In this document: piece by piece, positions 1 to 8,732 of the stretch
Position numbering within the stretch: position 1 is the first letter of the stretch
How the letters are laid out: every line of letters starts with the position of its first letter
NCBI GenBank assembly: GCA_017446455.1
Contig: JAFSQV010000009.1
Location: 1 to 42,235 of the forward strand
Reading direction: 5' to 3'
DNA: 42,235 nt
Origin: Paludibacteraceae bacterium
GTDB lineage: Bacteria > Bacteroidota > Bacteroidia > Bacteroidales > Paludibacteraceae
Notes under the pieces: generated by a model
Told to the model about the DNA's origin: nothing
Databases searched by the model: none
The model's input: only the letters and a program-made list of their open reading frames with translations
Made by a program: the position numbers and the translations under genes

Positions 1-1
1 G

Positions 2-397
2 TGGGAAGTGGCACCATATGTTCGTTACCGGCTGAAGACGTTGTTCAACGACAAGCTGGGCATATGGCTTGAGGCGCACCTTTATACCGGAATGGATTTC
101 CCGCGCGTGACGGAAGGAAACGTGACACACACCGATTTTGACGGGTTACGACATGCTGTCACATACGGATTTCAGTTATCGCCGGTCATTACGTATCAGT
201 TTAACCGCAAGAGTACATTCCAGATGTTCTTTTCTATCCTCAGTCTGGGTTACAGCGGTACAGCCTACTGCTACACAGATCATAACGAATACACCAACGA
301 TGTAATCATCTTCTCGGGCAAACTGAGCAACCTGGTTGCAAACCAGTTCACGCCGGGCTTATATGGTCTGAAATTCGGTATTCAGAAGAGTTTCTAA
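2..397 (+). CDS. Outer-membrane beta-barrel protein, 3' end only
   Basis: The reading frame is open to the left window edge, so this is the C-terminal part (about 131 residues) of a longer protein; the GTG at position 8 is an internal codon rather than a proven start. The residues alternate between hydrophobic and polar in short strands rich in Tyr and Phe. The protein ends in Gly-x-Gln-Lys-Ser-Phe with a terminal Phe, as is usual for barrels inserted by the BAM complex. It probably sits in the outer membrane, but the substrate or role is not visible. The stop codon TAA (395-397) directly abuts the GTG start of the next gene, so the two are probably cotranscribed. The next gene encodes a TamB/TamL-like envelope protein, which fits an outer-membrane theme. 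The exact family is not assigned. Confidence 0.6.
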   Translation, partial: WEVAPYVRYRLKTLFNDKLGIWLEAHLYTGMDFPRVTEGNVTHTDFDGLRHAVTYGFQLSPVITYQFNRKSTFQMFFSILSLGYSGTAYCYTDHNEYTNDVIIFSGKLSNLVANQFTPGLYGLKFGIQKSF

Positions 398-3300
398 GTG
401 AGCAAAAAAAGTCTTTGGTGGAAGATCCCGCTTGCGCTACTTGGCGTAGTGTCGGGTATCGTGCTGTTGCTGCTGATTGCGGTAGCAACGGCGATTTATA
501 CGCCGTCTATCCGCACAAAGATTCTGCATAAAGGCATCGCTGTTGCCCAAGAAAAAACGGGCATGGACATCGACCTGGGCGACATCTATCTATCTCCCTT
601 CCATCACTCACCGATGGTACTTTACCGCGCCTACAAAGGGCAGGAGGACTTGCCTATAGAGGTACAGATTGACAGCCTCTTTGTCGGTCATCGCGGACAG
701 GACACCTTGGCATATGTGCATGCCTTGCGCCTGAAAGCGATAGCAAAGACCTCCGAAGTCAGCATACAAGATTTCACCTCTCTTCCCATCATCGTTGAGC
801 ACTTACAACTCGACCAAACAACTTTCCATTCGGATTCACTGATAGCAACCGTCGGCATCGATGCCATCGTGAGCCACCTGGAGTTATCCAGCCCGCAGAT
901 TATGATTGCTGAAGGCAAGTACCCGCTTCACGGGCTGCGTATCGCAGATACCGACGTCGCCATCGACCTGCGCGGTACCCCGCCGGACACCACGGCATTG
1001 GATACGACGCCGTTGCTGCTGGCCTTCGACATACCCGACGGCGAGTTACGGAATATCCATTATGCGATGACGCCGCTAAACCTGGACATTCGGACTGAGT
1101 ACCTGTTCACAGAAGCCTTGGTGGACGTAGGAGCGAATATCTATGACGCGCGACGACTGAACGTCGGCGGATTCGTGTTCGGACTCAACCAACTCCGGAT
1201 ACCTGCCGACACGATCTATGGCAATGCCAACGTGCAACTACATAACAACCTGATTACTTCTGACGGCTTGCATATCCGTTCGACCGAGATAGGCGCGGCA
1301 GCTGACCTCTATGCCACAGAGATGAATCTCGGGACTATGCGCATAGAGGTAACCGGCGACGCGGAGTACCAAGGCAGCAAAGCGAACCTACATGCGTCCT
1401 ATGATATCGACGACGAAGCCTATGACGCTTCGGTGCATATCGAGCATATCAACCTCGCGCCTTTCTTGCAGGACTCCACGCGGATTGTTCTCGCCGGTGA
1501 CATAGAGGCTCATGGTCAAGGTATCAACCCCAAACGCCCTATGGTTTCGCGCGTACAGGCATACTTTGATGAAGCAATCTACGGGCCGTACAATTTCTCC
1601 CATACCTCGTTTAAGGGCGCTACGGACAGTGTTACTTCGCTTGCACTCACGATGCCGGGTTTCAACGCGGACATACAATCTCCCATGCCGCTTTTCGCAC
1701 TCATCGACCGCATACAGCCGCTTGTAGAAACGGCCGGTGACTCCACCGTGCTGCATGCACTCACTTCGTTGGAAGACCTGACGGTACTGGATACTATTCG
1801 CCGAAAGATACCTGCCATCAAAGCCAATGTCACGCTGCGCGAAGGAAGTGCGATACAAGCGATTATCGACAGTGCAGGTTTGGATTTTGATCAATTAGCC
1901 GTCTCGCTTCGTTCCGATTCTCTCCGAACGACTGTCGTCCTTTCGCCTGTCACATTCGCCCTTCCCCGGCTCTACCTGCCGCCGGTAAAGAGTTCGATGG
2001 AGATTCGTATGACGGAAGGACATACGAATGCGATGCTCGCAGCGGATACACGCCTCACGGACGGCGCGATGAATTTCGAAGGGCTGTGCACCGACGCAGC
2101 AGTCCGTATGGACATCATGCGTAAGGGAAACAGCCTGCACGGCGACGGAAAACTGACGCTTGACAGTCTGTACTACGAGGATATAGCCTTGGGCGACCAT
2201 ACGATAGACTTGCGTCTGTCTCCTTCGGAGACGGTTGCGAATGCGCTGCGCGCGGACGTTCATACAGAGGACATTCCGCTGGCTCTCATTAATAGTTTCG
2301 TGACGCTCACGGACATAGAGCTTCGCGGAGCTGTACGAGCAAACGCTTCGGTGGACGGCCTGCCGCATAAGCCGGATATCTCCGCCGAGGTACAACCGCG
2401 CGGCATAGCGGCGGAATACAAGCCTTACCAAGTGGGGGTCCGTCTCGGCGAGACGCCGATCACGATGATTCATAATCATGTGGATCTGAACGGTCTGCCG
2501 ATCTATGGAGCGGATAGCACGTTTGTCGCGCTATCCGGCGGGCTCGACCTTGATAAGATGCGCTTGAATATCACGCTCGCTGCTGATAGTTTTGCACCGG
2601 TGAAGTTACCTCAAGGCGGACCTCTCCCCGTCTATGGCGAGTTGGCAACCGACATCCGCGGTCGGGTCTTCGGTCCGTTGGACAGTATTGTGGCGGATGT
2701 GGATGTGACGCTGTTGCCAGTAACGGATATCACCTACCCGATTGATAAGAAAAACCTTGCGCAGGTCAAGCCGTACGGCACAGCCGGGATTCATTACCAC
2801 ATGGCTGAAGCCGACCCGCTCTCCCTCAGCGGACGCATCAACGTAGATGACGGCTTTGTACGTTACTCACCCAAGGCATACCCTATCATGCCGTTCCATG
2901 TGGATTCCGGCAGTCATATCGCCTTCCACGGACCCGTAGGCCATACACAACTCCATGTCTCTGCTTCGCAGAAAGTGAAAGCAGATGTTGAGTCAGAAGG
3001 GGAAGAGACACGACGCGTGGACTTCATCACCGGCGTGCGAGTGAACGGAGAGATTGATTCGATTGGTCTGCATAGCATCAGTTTCTTCCTCGAAGCTCCG
3101 AACGATGAGGCTATCACGCGCGAGTTGGCTTCGCTCGACGAGGGCACGCGCGAGGGACTGGCAGCCACCTTGTTAGCGACAGGCATGTATGTAGGTGAGA
3201 GCAACGTAGCGGCGCAACGCGACGGGTATGCGCTCTCGTCTATCATCAACAGCCGTATCAATGCGGCGATGGCCAATTCCAAACTCGGCAAAGTGGTGGA

Positions 3301-4963
3301 CATTGACTTCAGTAGCGGTCAGACAGAGCACGCTTCCGGCAAGACCAACGACATGAATATATCCATCAGCAAGTCGTTCTTCAAAGACAAGCTGCGTATC
3401 ACGTTGGGTTCTACCCTTACGGACAACCCTGAGATCAACGACAGCAAGGGTATGTTCACCAATTTCTCTGCCGACTATAGGTTAACCAAAGACGGAGGTG
3501 TCTCGCTGCGTCTCTTCTCGCAACGCGACTATAACAACGTGCTGGAAGGCGAACTCTATAAGTCCGGTCTCGCCGTGCGGGCCATCAAAGATTGGCGCAG
3601 GAGAGAACTATTCCGTGGTGACAGCATCTTCCGCACATACAGTCTCTCCGCCGATGCCGGCGTAGCCTACCGTTCGAACAACAGTATTGGTCCGGATCTG
3701 ACGCTCAAATCAACCATCAAGAACGTGCTCGGCAAGGGCGAGAGTTTTACACTCAAGGGCAACGGCGCGTATTACTGGGCATTGCGTAACAGACATCCGG
3801 GCGATCCGAGAAAGACCGACACCTACAAACTCGGTCTCAACGCTTCGCTCGTCTTTCCATACCTGCATTGGACAGGTGACAATATCCCGGAGGGCGACAC
3901 GCGGTATATGCTCGGCTATCAGTATGAGAACATCGCCGGCGGGTACGGCGTACATAAACTCTCCGGATCGTTCTCCTATTTTATTCGCTCAGCCAACAGC
4001 CCGTATATCACGCATGCTTTCACGCCGTTCTCGCTCTCGGTAGTGAAGATGAAAGCGGAGACAGACAGTCTGATGGGCAAAGCGGCCGAATACCCGGAAC
4101 TGATTCAAGTCATTGCAGGAGATGAGTTTGTGCCGTCTATCAGCTACCATTTCATCTATGATGACTATCGCTCCAAGCACGCCGTGAACAGTTTCCTTGA
4201 CCTCGGCATCAAAGAGTCCGGAAACCTCATTAACTCCCTCTATTGCCTCTTCGGATATAAATGGAACGACAAAGACAAGCCCTTAGGCAATATCACGTTC
4301 AATCAGTTCGTCAAACTCACGTTCGAACTGCGCAACAAATTCAATTTCACGGATAAGATTTGTATCGCTACGCGCCTGTTTGCCGGCGCGAATATCCCGC
4401 TTGGCAACTCCCTTTTCGCACCCCTCTCCGAAGCCTTCCATACAGGAGGACCGCTTAGTCTGCGTGCCGCTTCGCCATATGCATACGGACCCGGAAACTT
4501 CTATTCCTCCAAATACAACCAGAGTTTCTTCCACGCCGGAGACATCAAACTGGAGGCGAATTTCGAGTTCCGCTTCCCGATTGTATGGAAACTCTTCGGA
4601 GCCGCTTTCGTGGACGCCGGTAACGTATGGAACTGGTACTCGTTCAACGACATCTTCAAGGCAATCGGTCATGAAGAGTACCTCTCCTATCTGCACGCCA
4701 ACCAGCCTTTGTATGACGGCATCCTCAGTAGCCCCGAGTTTGCCAAACAGATTGCTCTCGGTACCGGCGCCGGCCTGCGTCTTGACATAGACGGACTCGT
4801 TGTCCGACTCGACATCGGCGTTGGTATCCACGCGCCATACCAAACCTTCCGTTATGACAAGGACGGCAAACCCGACCCCACACAGCCGATCAACACCTAC
4901 TTCAACATTCCCTCCGCGCTTGATGCCATCCGCGTGAACTTCGGCATCGGCTACCCGTTCTAA
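398..4963 (+). CDS. TamB-like protein fused to a TamL/Omp85 beta-barrel
   Basis: This is a 1521-residue envelope protein. Residues about 7-33 form one N-terminal transmembrane anchor. Residues about 40-1060 are a long beta-rich region typical of TamB/AsmA-like lipid-transfer proteins, ending in a DUF490-like segment (about 980-1060). Residues about 1078-1521 look like an Omp85/TamL surface-antigen barrel: there is a Gly-Gly-Pro-Leu-Ser-Leu-Arg motif ending at R1356, followed by a Gly-Pro-Gly loop, an acidic strand (ELA/EFRFP-like) and a typical Phe-Val-Asp-Ala-Gly-Asn-Val-Trp strand. In Bacteroidota TamB and TamL are normally separate adjacent genes, so this looks like a covalent fusion. No POTRA repeats are evident before the barrel. 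The start is GTG, directly after the upstream stop. The likely role is moving phospholipid or inserting proteins between the inner and outer membranes. The joined architecture is seen; the function is inferred. Confidence 0.85.
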   Translation: MSKKSLWWKIPLALLGVVSGIVLLLLIAVATAIYTPSIRTKILHKGIAVAQEKTGMDIDLGDIYLSPFHHSPMVLYRAYKGQEDLPIEVQIDSLFVGHRGQDTLAYVHALRLKAIAKTSEVSIQDFTSLPIIVEHLQLDQTTFHSDSLIATVGIDAIVSHLELSSPQIMIAEGKYPLHGLRIADTDVAIDLRGTPPDTTALDTTPLLLAFDIPDGELRNIHYAMTPLNLDIRTEYLFTEALVDVGANIYDARRLNVGGFVFGLNQLRIPADTIYGNANVQLHNNLITSDGLHIRSTEIGAAADLYATEMNLGTMRIEVTGDAEYQGSKANLHASYDIDDEAYDASVHIEHINLAPFLQDSTRIVLAGDIEAHGQGINPKRPMVSRVQAYFDEAIYGPYNFSHTSFKGATDSVTSLALTMPGFNADIQSPMPLFALIDRIQPLVETAGDSTVLHALTSLEDLTVLDTIRRKIPAIKANVTLREGSAIQAIIDSAGLDFDQLAVSLRSDSLRTTVVLSPVTFALPRLYLPPVKSSMEIRMTEGHTNAMLAADTRLTDGAMNFEGLCTDAAVRMDIMRKGNSLHGDGKLTLDSLYYEDIALGDHTIDLRLSPSETVANALRADVHTEDIPLALINSFVTLTDIELRGAVRANASVDGLPHKPDISAEVQPRGIAAEYKPYQVGVRLGETPITMIHNHVDLNGLPIYGADSTFVALSGGLDLDKMRLNITLAADSFAPVKLPQGGPLPVYGELATDIRGRVFGPLDSIVADVDVTLLPVTDITYPIDKKNLAQVKPYGTAGIHYHMAEADPLSLSGRINVDDGFVRYSPKAYPIMPFHVDSGSHIAFHGPVGHTQLHVSASQKVKADVESEGEETRRVDFITGVRVNGEIDSIGLHSISFFLEAPNDEAITRELASLDEGTREGLAATLLATGMYVGESNVAAQRDGYALSSIINSRINAAMANSKLGKVVDIDFSSGQTEHASGKTNDMNISISKSFFKDKLRITLGSTLTDNPEINDSKGMFTNFSADYRLTKDGGVSLRLFSQRDYNNVLEGELYKSGLAVRAIKDWRRRELFRGDSIFRTYSLSADAGVAYRSNNSIGPDLTLKSTIKNVLGKGESFTLKGNGAYYWALRNRHPGDPRKTDTYKLGLNASLVFPYLHWTGDNIPEGDTRYMLGYQYENIAGGYGVHKLSGSFSYFIRSANSPYITHAFTPFSLSVVKMKAETDSLMGKAAEYPELIQVIAGDEFVPSISYHFIYDDYRSKHAVNSFLDLGIKESGNLINSLYCLFGYKWNDKDKPLGNITFNQFVKLTFELRNKFNFTDKICIATRLFAGANIPLGNSLFAPLSEAFHTGGPLSLRAASPYAYGPGNFYSSKYNQSFFHAGDIKLEANFEFRFPIVWKLFGAAFVDAGNVWNWYSFNDIFKAIGHEEYLSYLHANQPLYDGILSSPEFAKQIALGTGAGLRLDIDGLVVRLDIGVGIHAPYQTFRYDKDGKPDPTQPINTYFNIPSALDAIRVNFGIGYPF

Positions 4964-4979
4964 GATTTTTGCGTTTTTA

Positions 4980-5011
4980 TTTGCGTATGTCAAAAAAAAG
5001 CAGTACTTTTG
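4980..5011 (+). promoter_or_regulatory. Promoter of tyrS (-33 TTTG, -7 TACTTTTG)
   Basis: TTTG lies at 4980-4983 and TACTTTTG at 5004-5011, with a 20-bp spacer, matching the Bacteroidota housekeeping promoter (TTTG, then TAnnTTTG). The spacer is almost the same as in the secG promoter (28574-28605) and the promoter at 36436-36467. Confidence 0.85.
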
Positions 5012-5036
5012 CACGCTAATTTGAAAGTTTAGATAG

Positions 5037-6338
5037 ATGATCACGAAGAATTTTGTAGAAGAGCTCCGTTGGCGAGGTATGTTACAGGACATGATGCCGG
5101 GTACGGAGGAGCAGTTAATGAAGGAAGTGACGACGGCGTACGTAGGTATCGACCCGACGGCGGACAGTCTGCATATCGGTCACCTGTGCGGCATCATGAT
5201 GCTGCGTCACCTGCAGGCCTGCGGTCATAAGCCTATCGCGTTGGTAGGCGGTGCGACGGGTATGATCGGTGACCCGAGCGGCAAATCGGCGGAGCGTAAT
5301 CTGCTGACGGAAGAGACGCTGCGTCATAACGTGGAGTGTATCCGCGAGCAGCTGGAGCACTTCCTGGATTTCAACTCGGACGAGCCGAATGCGGCGGAGT
5401 TGGTGAACAACTACGATTGGATGAAGGACTACACGTTCCTCGACTTCGCGCGTAACATCGGTAAGCTGATCACGGTCAACTACATGATGGCGAAAGACAG
5501 CGTGAAGAAGCGCTTCAACGGCGAGTTCAGTCAGGGTATGTCGTTCACGGAGTTCACGTATCAGTTGCTGCAAGGATACGACTTCGTCTATCTGAACGAG
5601 CACAAGAACTGCAAGTTACAGATGGGCGGTTCGGACCAATGGGGCAACATCACTACGGGTACGGAGTTGATCAAGAAGATCACGGGCAACGAAGCGTATG
5701 CGCTCACCTGCCCGCTGATCACGAAAGCGGACGGCGGTAAGTTCGGCAAGACGGAGAGCGGCAACGTATGGTTGAGCCGCAAGTATACGAGTCCGTATAA
5801 GTTCTTCCAGTTCTGGATGAACGTGAGTGACGACGATGCGAAGCGCTATATCAAGATCTTCACGAGCTTGAGCCGCGAAGAGATCGAGGCGTTGATTGCG
5901 GAGCACGAAGCGGCGCCGCACCTGCGCGTGCTGCAGAAACGGTTGGCGAAAGAGGTGACATGCATGGTACATAGTGAAGAGGACTATAATAAGGCGGTGG
6001 AGGCGACGAATATCTTATTTGGCAACGCGACTGCGGACGCGCTGCGTGCACTGGACGAAGAGACGTTCCTCGATGTGTTCAGCGGCGTAGAGACGTATGA
6101 GATCAGTCTGGAGGAGTTGAAAGCCGGTATTGGTCCGTTGGATCTGCTGGCAGAGAAGACGGCGATCTTCCCTTCGAAGGGCGAGGCACGCAAGATGATT
6201 CAGGCGAACGGATTCTCGATGAACAAGGAGAAACTGACCGACCCGGCGACTCCGCTCACCGATGCGGCTTTGCTCAATAATAAGTACTTACTCTTCCAAA
6301 AAGGAAAGAAAAACTACTACCTTGTTGTAGTAAAATAA
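5037..6338 (+). CDS. tyrS: Tyrosyl-tRNA synthetase
   Basis: This cytoplasmic class I aminoacyl-tRNA synthetase charges tRNA-Tyr with tyrosine. It has 433 residues, the usual length for bacterial TyrRS. The HIGH signature is at residues 46-49 (His-Ile-Gly-His). The KMSKS-equivalent loop is Lys-Phe-Gly-Lys-Thr at 235-239, and the tyrosine-pocket sequence Gly-Gly-Ser-Asp-Gln-Trp-Gly-Asn is also present. An S4-type RNA-binding domain occupies about residues 365-430. The ATG start at 5037 is about 25 bp downstream of a strong promoter. The gene is transcribed alone: the next gene, tRNA-Gln, has its own promoter. Nothing is unusual apart from the promoter spacer it shares with secG. Confidence 0.97.
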   Translation: MITKNFVEELRWRGMLQDMMPGTEEQLMKEVTTAYVGIDPTADSLHIGHLCGIMMLRHLQACGHKPIALVGGATGMIGDPSGKSAERNLLTEETLRHNVECIREQLEHFLDFNSDEPNAAELVNNYDWMKDYTFLDFARNIGKLITVNYMMAKDSVKKRFNGEFSQGMSFTEFTYQLLQGYDFVYLNEHKNCKLQMGGSDQWGNITTGTELIKKITGNEAYALTCPLITKADGGKFGKTESGNVWLSRKYTSPYKFFQFWMNVSDDDAKRYIKIFTSLSREEIEALIAEHEAAPHLRVLQKRLAKEVTCMVHSEEDYNKAVEATNILFGNATADALRALDEETFLDVFSGVETYEISLEELKAGIGPLDLLAEKTAIFPSKGEARKMIQANGFSMNKEKLTDPATPLTDAALLNNKYLLFQKGKKNYYLVVVK

Positions 6339-6366
6339 CGCTTTTTTGAAAAAAAGTGCAAAATTA

Positions 6367-6398
6367 TTTGGTCAATTCAAAAAATTGTAGTACTTTTG
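6367..6398 (+). promoter_or_regulatory. Promoter of tRNA-Gln and probably rplY
   Basis: TTTG at 6367-6370 and TACTTTTG at 6391-6398 have a 20-bp spacer. The tRNA-Gln gene starts about 20 bp downstream. No other promoter is visible before rplY (6622). Confidence 0.82.
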
Positions 6399-6418
6399 CA
6401 CCCGCTTTTGAAAAGCAC

Positions 6419-6489
6419 TGTCCACTCGTATATCGGTATTACACCGGATTTTGGTTCCGAGAAGCGAGGTTCGACTCCTCGGTGGACAA
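6419..6489 (+). tRNA. tRNA-Gln (anticodon TTG)
   Basis: All four arms can be drawn. The 7-bp acceptor stem pairs 6419-6425 with 6482-6488 perfectly. There is a short D arm (GTA/TAC). The anticodon stem 6444-6448/6456-6460 has one C-A mismatch at its base. The loop is TTTTGGT with anticodon TTG at 6451-6453. The T arm is a perfect 5-bp stem, 6465-6469/6477-6481, with loop TTCGACT. The discriminator base is A6489. CCA is not encoded (the next bases are CAA). This tRNA decodes CAA and CAG. Confidence 0.95.
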
Positions 6490-6621
6490 CAAGGCTGCGA
6501 CGAGCGGCCTTTATCGTCGAAGTAAGAACTAGGCGATAAGGCAAACAGCCTTTTTCCGCAAGAGCGGAGCGAGTGTGATGGAATACTCGGTATTAAGTAA
6601 CACAAAAACAAATTTATTCAA
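6490..6621 (+). other. Spacer between tRNA-Gln and rplY with a hairpin
   Basis: Just after the tRNA, AAGGCTGC (about 6491-6498) pairs with GCGGCCTT (about 6504-6511) around a GACGA loop, and a weaker TATCG/CGATA pair follows. No T-tract follows, so this is more likely a processing or leader structure than a strong terminator. No ORF is seen here. Transcription from the tRNA promoter probably continues into rplY. Confidence 0.4.
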
Positions 6622-7179
6622 ATGAAAGAATTCGCATTGGTAGGTACTCCGCGTAGCGAGTACGGCAAGAAGGCCGCAAAGGCTTTCCGCGCAGAGGAAT
6701 TGATTCCTTGTAACATTTACGGTTGTGGTTTGAGTTGCACCTTTACGGTAGCAGCTGCTGACGTTCGCAAGTTGATTTACAGCCCGGACACGCAGATTGT
6801 TGACCTGACCGTAGGTGACACCAAGACCAAAGCTATCGTGAAGGAGCTTCAGTTCCATCCGATCGACGGCAAGACCCTGCATATTGACTTCCTCGCAGTA
6901 GATGAGAAGAAGCCGGTAGTAGTTGAGATCCCTGTTCAGTTGAACGGTCTCGCAGAGGGTGTTAAAGCCGGTGGTAAGTTGGTTCAGGCTATGCGCAAGC
7001 TGAAAGTTCAGGGTATCTACACCGCATTCCCCGATCGTATCAACATCGACGTTACCGAGCTTGGTCTGGGTAAGAAGATCGCTGTTGAGGACGTGAAGGT
7101 AGAGGGCTTGAAGTTCGTTAACCCTGCAGACGCTTGCGTAGCAGAGGTGAAGGCAACACGCCAGAGCAAACAAGCTTAA
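6622..7179 (+). CDS. rplY: 50S ribosomal protein L25/CTC family
   Basis: This 185-residue ribosomal protein binds 5S rRNA. It is the long (CTC/TL5-like) form: an N-terminal L25 beta-barrel domain (about 1-92, with the family pattern GTPR-x-x-x-GKKA-x-KA-x-RAE) followed by a C-terminal TL5 beta domain (about 95-180, containing Val-Glu-Ile-Pro-Val and Gly-Gly-Lys-Leu-Val). The CTC form is implicated in general stress tolerance in some bacteria. It lies 132 bp after tRNA-Gln and upstream of pth. The order L25-pth-S4 protein is common in Bacteroidota. Confidence 0.97.
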   Translation: MKEFALVGTPRSEYGKKAAKAFRAEELIPCNIYGCGLSCTFTVAAADVRKLIYSPDTQIVDLTVGDTKTKAIVKELQFHPIDGKTLHIDFLAVDEKKPVVVEIPVQLNGLAEGVKAGGKLVQAMRKLKVQGIYTAFPDRINIDVTELGLGKKIAVEDVKVEGLKFVNPADACVAEVKATRQSKQA

Positions 7180-7213
7180 GCCTAAGTACCAAGGGACGAA
7201 GTACAAAGTACAA

Positions 7214-7250
7214 AGGAGCGGAGTATCTATGATGCTTCGCTCCTAATTTT
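7214..7250 (+). terminator. Hairpin between rplY and pth
   Basis: AGGAGCG (7214-7220) pairs with CGCTCCT (7238-7244), and the stem extends inward through GAG/CTT. The sequence AATTTT follows. It resembles a weak intrinsic terminator or attenuator that ends rplY transcripts; the T-tract is short, so read-through into pth is likely. Confidence 0.55.
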
Positions 7251-7258
7251 AGAAGAAT

Positions 7259-7825
7259 ATGGCAAAGTTTCTCATAGTAGGTTTAGGCAATATTGGCGAC
7301 GAGTACGCCGGCACACGGCATAACATCGGTTTTATGATGATCGATGCGTTTGCGGCGTCGAAGAACGTGAGCTGGGAGGACAAGCGCTACGGGTTTGTCG
7401 GACGATGCCGCGTGAAGAATGCCGAGTTGGTGTTGCTGAAGCCTTCGACCTATATGAACCTCAGCGGCAATGCCGTAAGGTATTGGTTGCAGCAGGAGAA
7501 AATCCCTGTAGAGAACCTGCTAGTGCTGGTGGACGACCTCAATCTGCCCTTCGGGACCATCCGTATTCGCAAGCAAGGTTCCAACGGCGGTCATAACGGT
7601 TTGGGCAACATCCAATCGGTGCTGGGCACAGAGAACTACGCCCGTGTGCGTTTCGGTATCGGCAACGAGTACACGCGCGGCACGCAAATCAACTTCGTGC
7701 TGGGCGAGTGGACCGAAGAGGAGAAGAAGGCGTTAGACGAGCGACTGAAAGTGACGACGGAGATCATTCTGAGTTTCTGCCTCCAAGGCATCGACCGCAC
7801 GATGAATCAATATAATGGGAAATAA
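7259..7825 (+). CDS. pth: Peptidyl-tRNA hydrolase
   Basis: This cytoplasmic enzyme releases tRNA from prematurely dropped peptidyl-tRNA by cleaving the ester bond. It has 188 residues, the normal length. The signatures are the N-terminal Leu-Ile-Val-Gly-Leu-Gly-Asn, Thr-Arg-His-Asn-Ile-Gly-Phe (catalytic H21), Lys-Pro-x-Thr-Tyr-Met-Asn-Leu-Ser-Gly, the Val-Asp-Asp-Leu catalytic acidic motif, and Gly-Ser-x-Gly-Gly-His-Asn-Gly. The gene lies 79 bp after rplY and 24 bp before the S4 gene, and is probably transcribed with the latter. Confidence 0.97.
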   Translation: MAKFLIVGLGNIGDEYAGTRHNIGFMMIDAFAASKNVSWEDKRYGFVGRCRVKNAELVLLKPSTYMNLSGNAVRYWLQQEKIPVENLLVLVDDLNLPFGTIRIRKQGSNGGHNGLGNIQSVLGTENYARVRFGIGNEYTRGTQINFVLGEWTEEEKKALDERLKVTTEIILSFCLQGIDRTMNQYNGK

Positions 7826-7849
7826 TTGATGATTGATAATTGATGATTG

Positions 7850-8266
7850 ATGGCAGAAGTACGGGTAGACAAATATCTTTGGGCGATGCGGATCTACAAG
7901 ACCCGATCGATTGCTGCGGACGCTTGCAAGAACGGCCGTATCTCAATGAATGGCGTGCAACTCAAACCCAGCCGGACATTCAAGGCGGGCGACGTGTTTA
8001 ATGTGCGTAAAGGACCGGTGACGTACACCTATCGCGTGCTGCAGTTGACGGAGAACCGCTTGGGCGCCAAACTTGTGCCCGAATACATGCGGGACGAGAC
8101 GAGTCCTCAGCAACTGGAGATTCTCGAACTGGCGCGCATGGCAGGCAATGGCGGACGCGACAGAGGTACGGGCCGACCGACGAAGAAGGACCGCCGCGAG
8201 ATAGAGGTCTTTATGAGTGACAACTACCTGGACGAGATAGATTTTGATGACGAAGATGAAAATTGA
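7850..8266 (+). CDS. hslR: S4-domain RNA-binding protein (Hsp15/HslR-like)
   Basis: The protein has 138 residues from the ATG at 7850; an upstream in-frame TTG at 7847 would add only one residue and is a poor start. Residues about 3-65 form an S4 fold with the Hsp15 pattern Arg-Val-Asp-Lys-Tyr-Leu-Trp-x-x-Arg-x-x-Lys-Thr-Arg and Gly-Arg-x-x-x-Asn-Gly. A basic stretch with Lys-Lys-Asp-Arg-Arg follows, and the protein ends in an acidic tail (Asp-Phe-Asp-Asp-Glu-Asp-Glu). Hsp15 recycles 50S subunits carrying nascent chains. The spacer from pth contains the 14-bp word AATTGATGATTGAT twice. Confidence 0.88.
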   Translation: MAEVRVDKYLWAMRIYKTRSIAADACKNGRISMNGVQLKPSRTFKAGDVFNVRKGPVTYTYRVLQLTENRLGAKLVPEYMRDETSPQQLEILELARMAGNGGRDRGTGRPTKKDRREIEVFMSDNYLDEIDFDDEDEN

Positions 8267-8276
8267 AAAGTGAAAA

Positions 8277-8732
8277 ATGAAAGGAAAAAGGGATAATATC
8301 GCCGAATATATTCTCTATCTTTGGCAGATGGAGGACTACCTGCGCGCGTTTCCGCAGAACGCGGACGCTACGCCGGAACTGCATGAACTGAACGAGATGA
8401 TGCACCGTGAAGGCATTCTCGAGGGCGGTCATCTGGCGCTGGCGACCAATGCGCTAAGCGAAGTGGAAGAACTACACGCGCAGCTGCTCGATGAAGATGC
8501 CATGTACCGCGCAGCGATGATTCGTCTACGCCCTGCGCTCAACCTGCTGAAAGCCAAGACCGATCGTCCGACGATGAGTGATATCGAAGCTTGCTTCGTA
8601 CTGCTCTACCAGATTATGATGTTGCGCCTGCAGAAGAAGGAGATCACGCCCGAGACGGCTGATGTGCAGCAGCGCGCGACACAAGTACTTACGTTCTTAA
8701 GTCGCGCATATCGTGACGTTAAATTGTTATGA
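8277..8732 (+). CDS. DUF4924-like conserved Bacteroidota protein
   Basis: This 151-residue, mostly alpha-helical cytoplasmic protein has no signal peptide. The N-terminal pattern Asn-Ile-Ala-Glu-Tyr-Ile-Leu-Tyr-x-Trp-Gln-x-Glu-Asp and the overall length match my memory of the DUF4924 family, which has no known function. The gene starts 10 bp after the hslR-like gene, and its TGA stop overlaps the ATG of nth (ATGA at 8729-8732), so the three genes look translationally linked. The short spacer before its start is built of repeated GAAAA(T/G)TG-like words. The family assignment is from memory. Confidence 0.75.
   Translation: MKGKRDNIAEYILYLWQMEDYLRAFPQNADATPELHELNEMMHREGILEGGHLALATNALSEVEELHAQLLDEDAMYRAAMIRLRPALNLLKAKTDRPTMSDIEACFVLLYQIMMLRLQKKEITPETADVQQRATQVLTFLSRAYRDVKLL

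Noticed and set aside
6338..6365. Terminator after tyrS (GCTTTTTTGAAAAAAAGTGC)
   Set aside because: The stem is nearly all A-T pairs with a one-base loop and has no T-tract; too weak to call.
7195..7216. Shared word GTACAAAGTACAAAGG between the rplY-pth spacer and the tails of the giant genes
   Set aside because: The word is short and low in complexity, and in the giant genes it encodes conserved residues (Val-Gln-Ser-Thr-Lys-Val); common origin cannot be shown.
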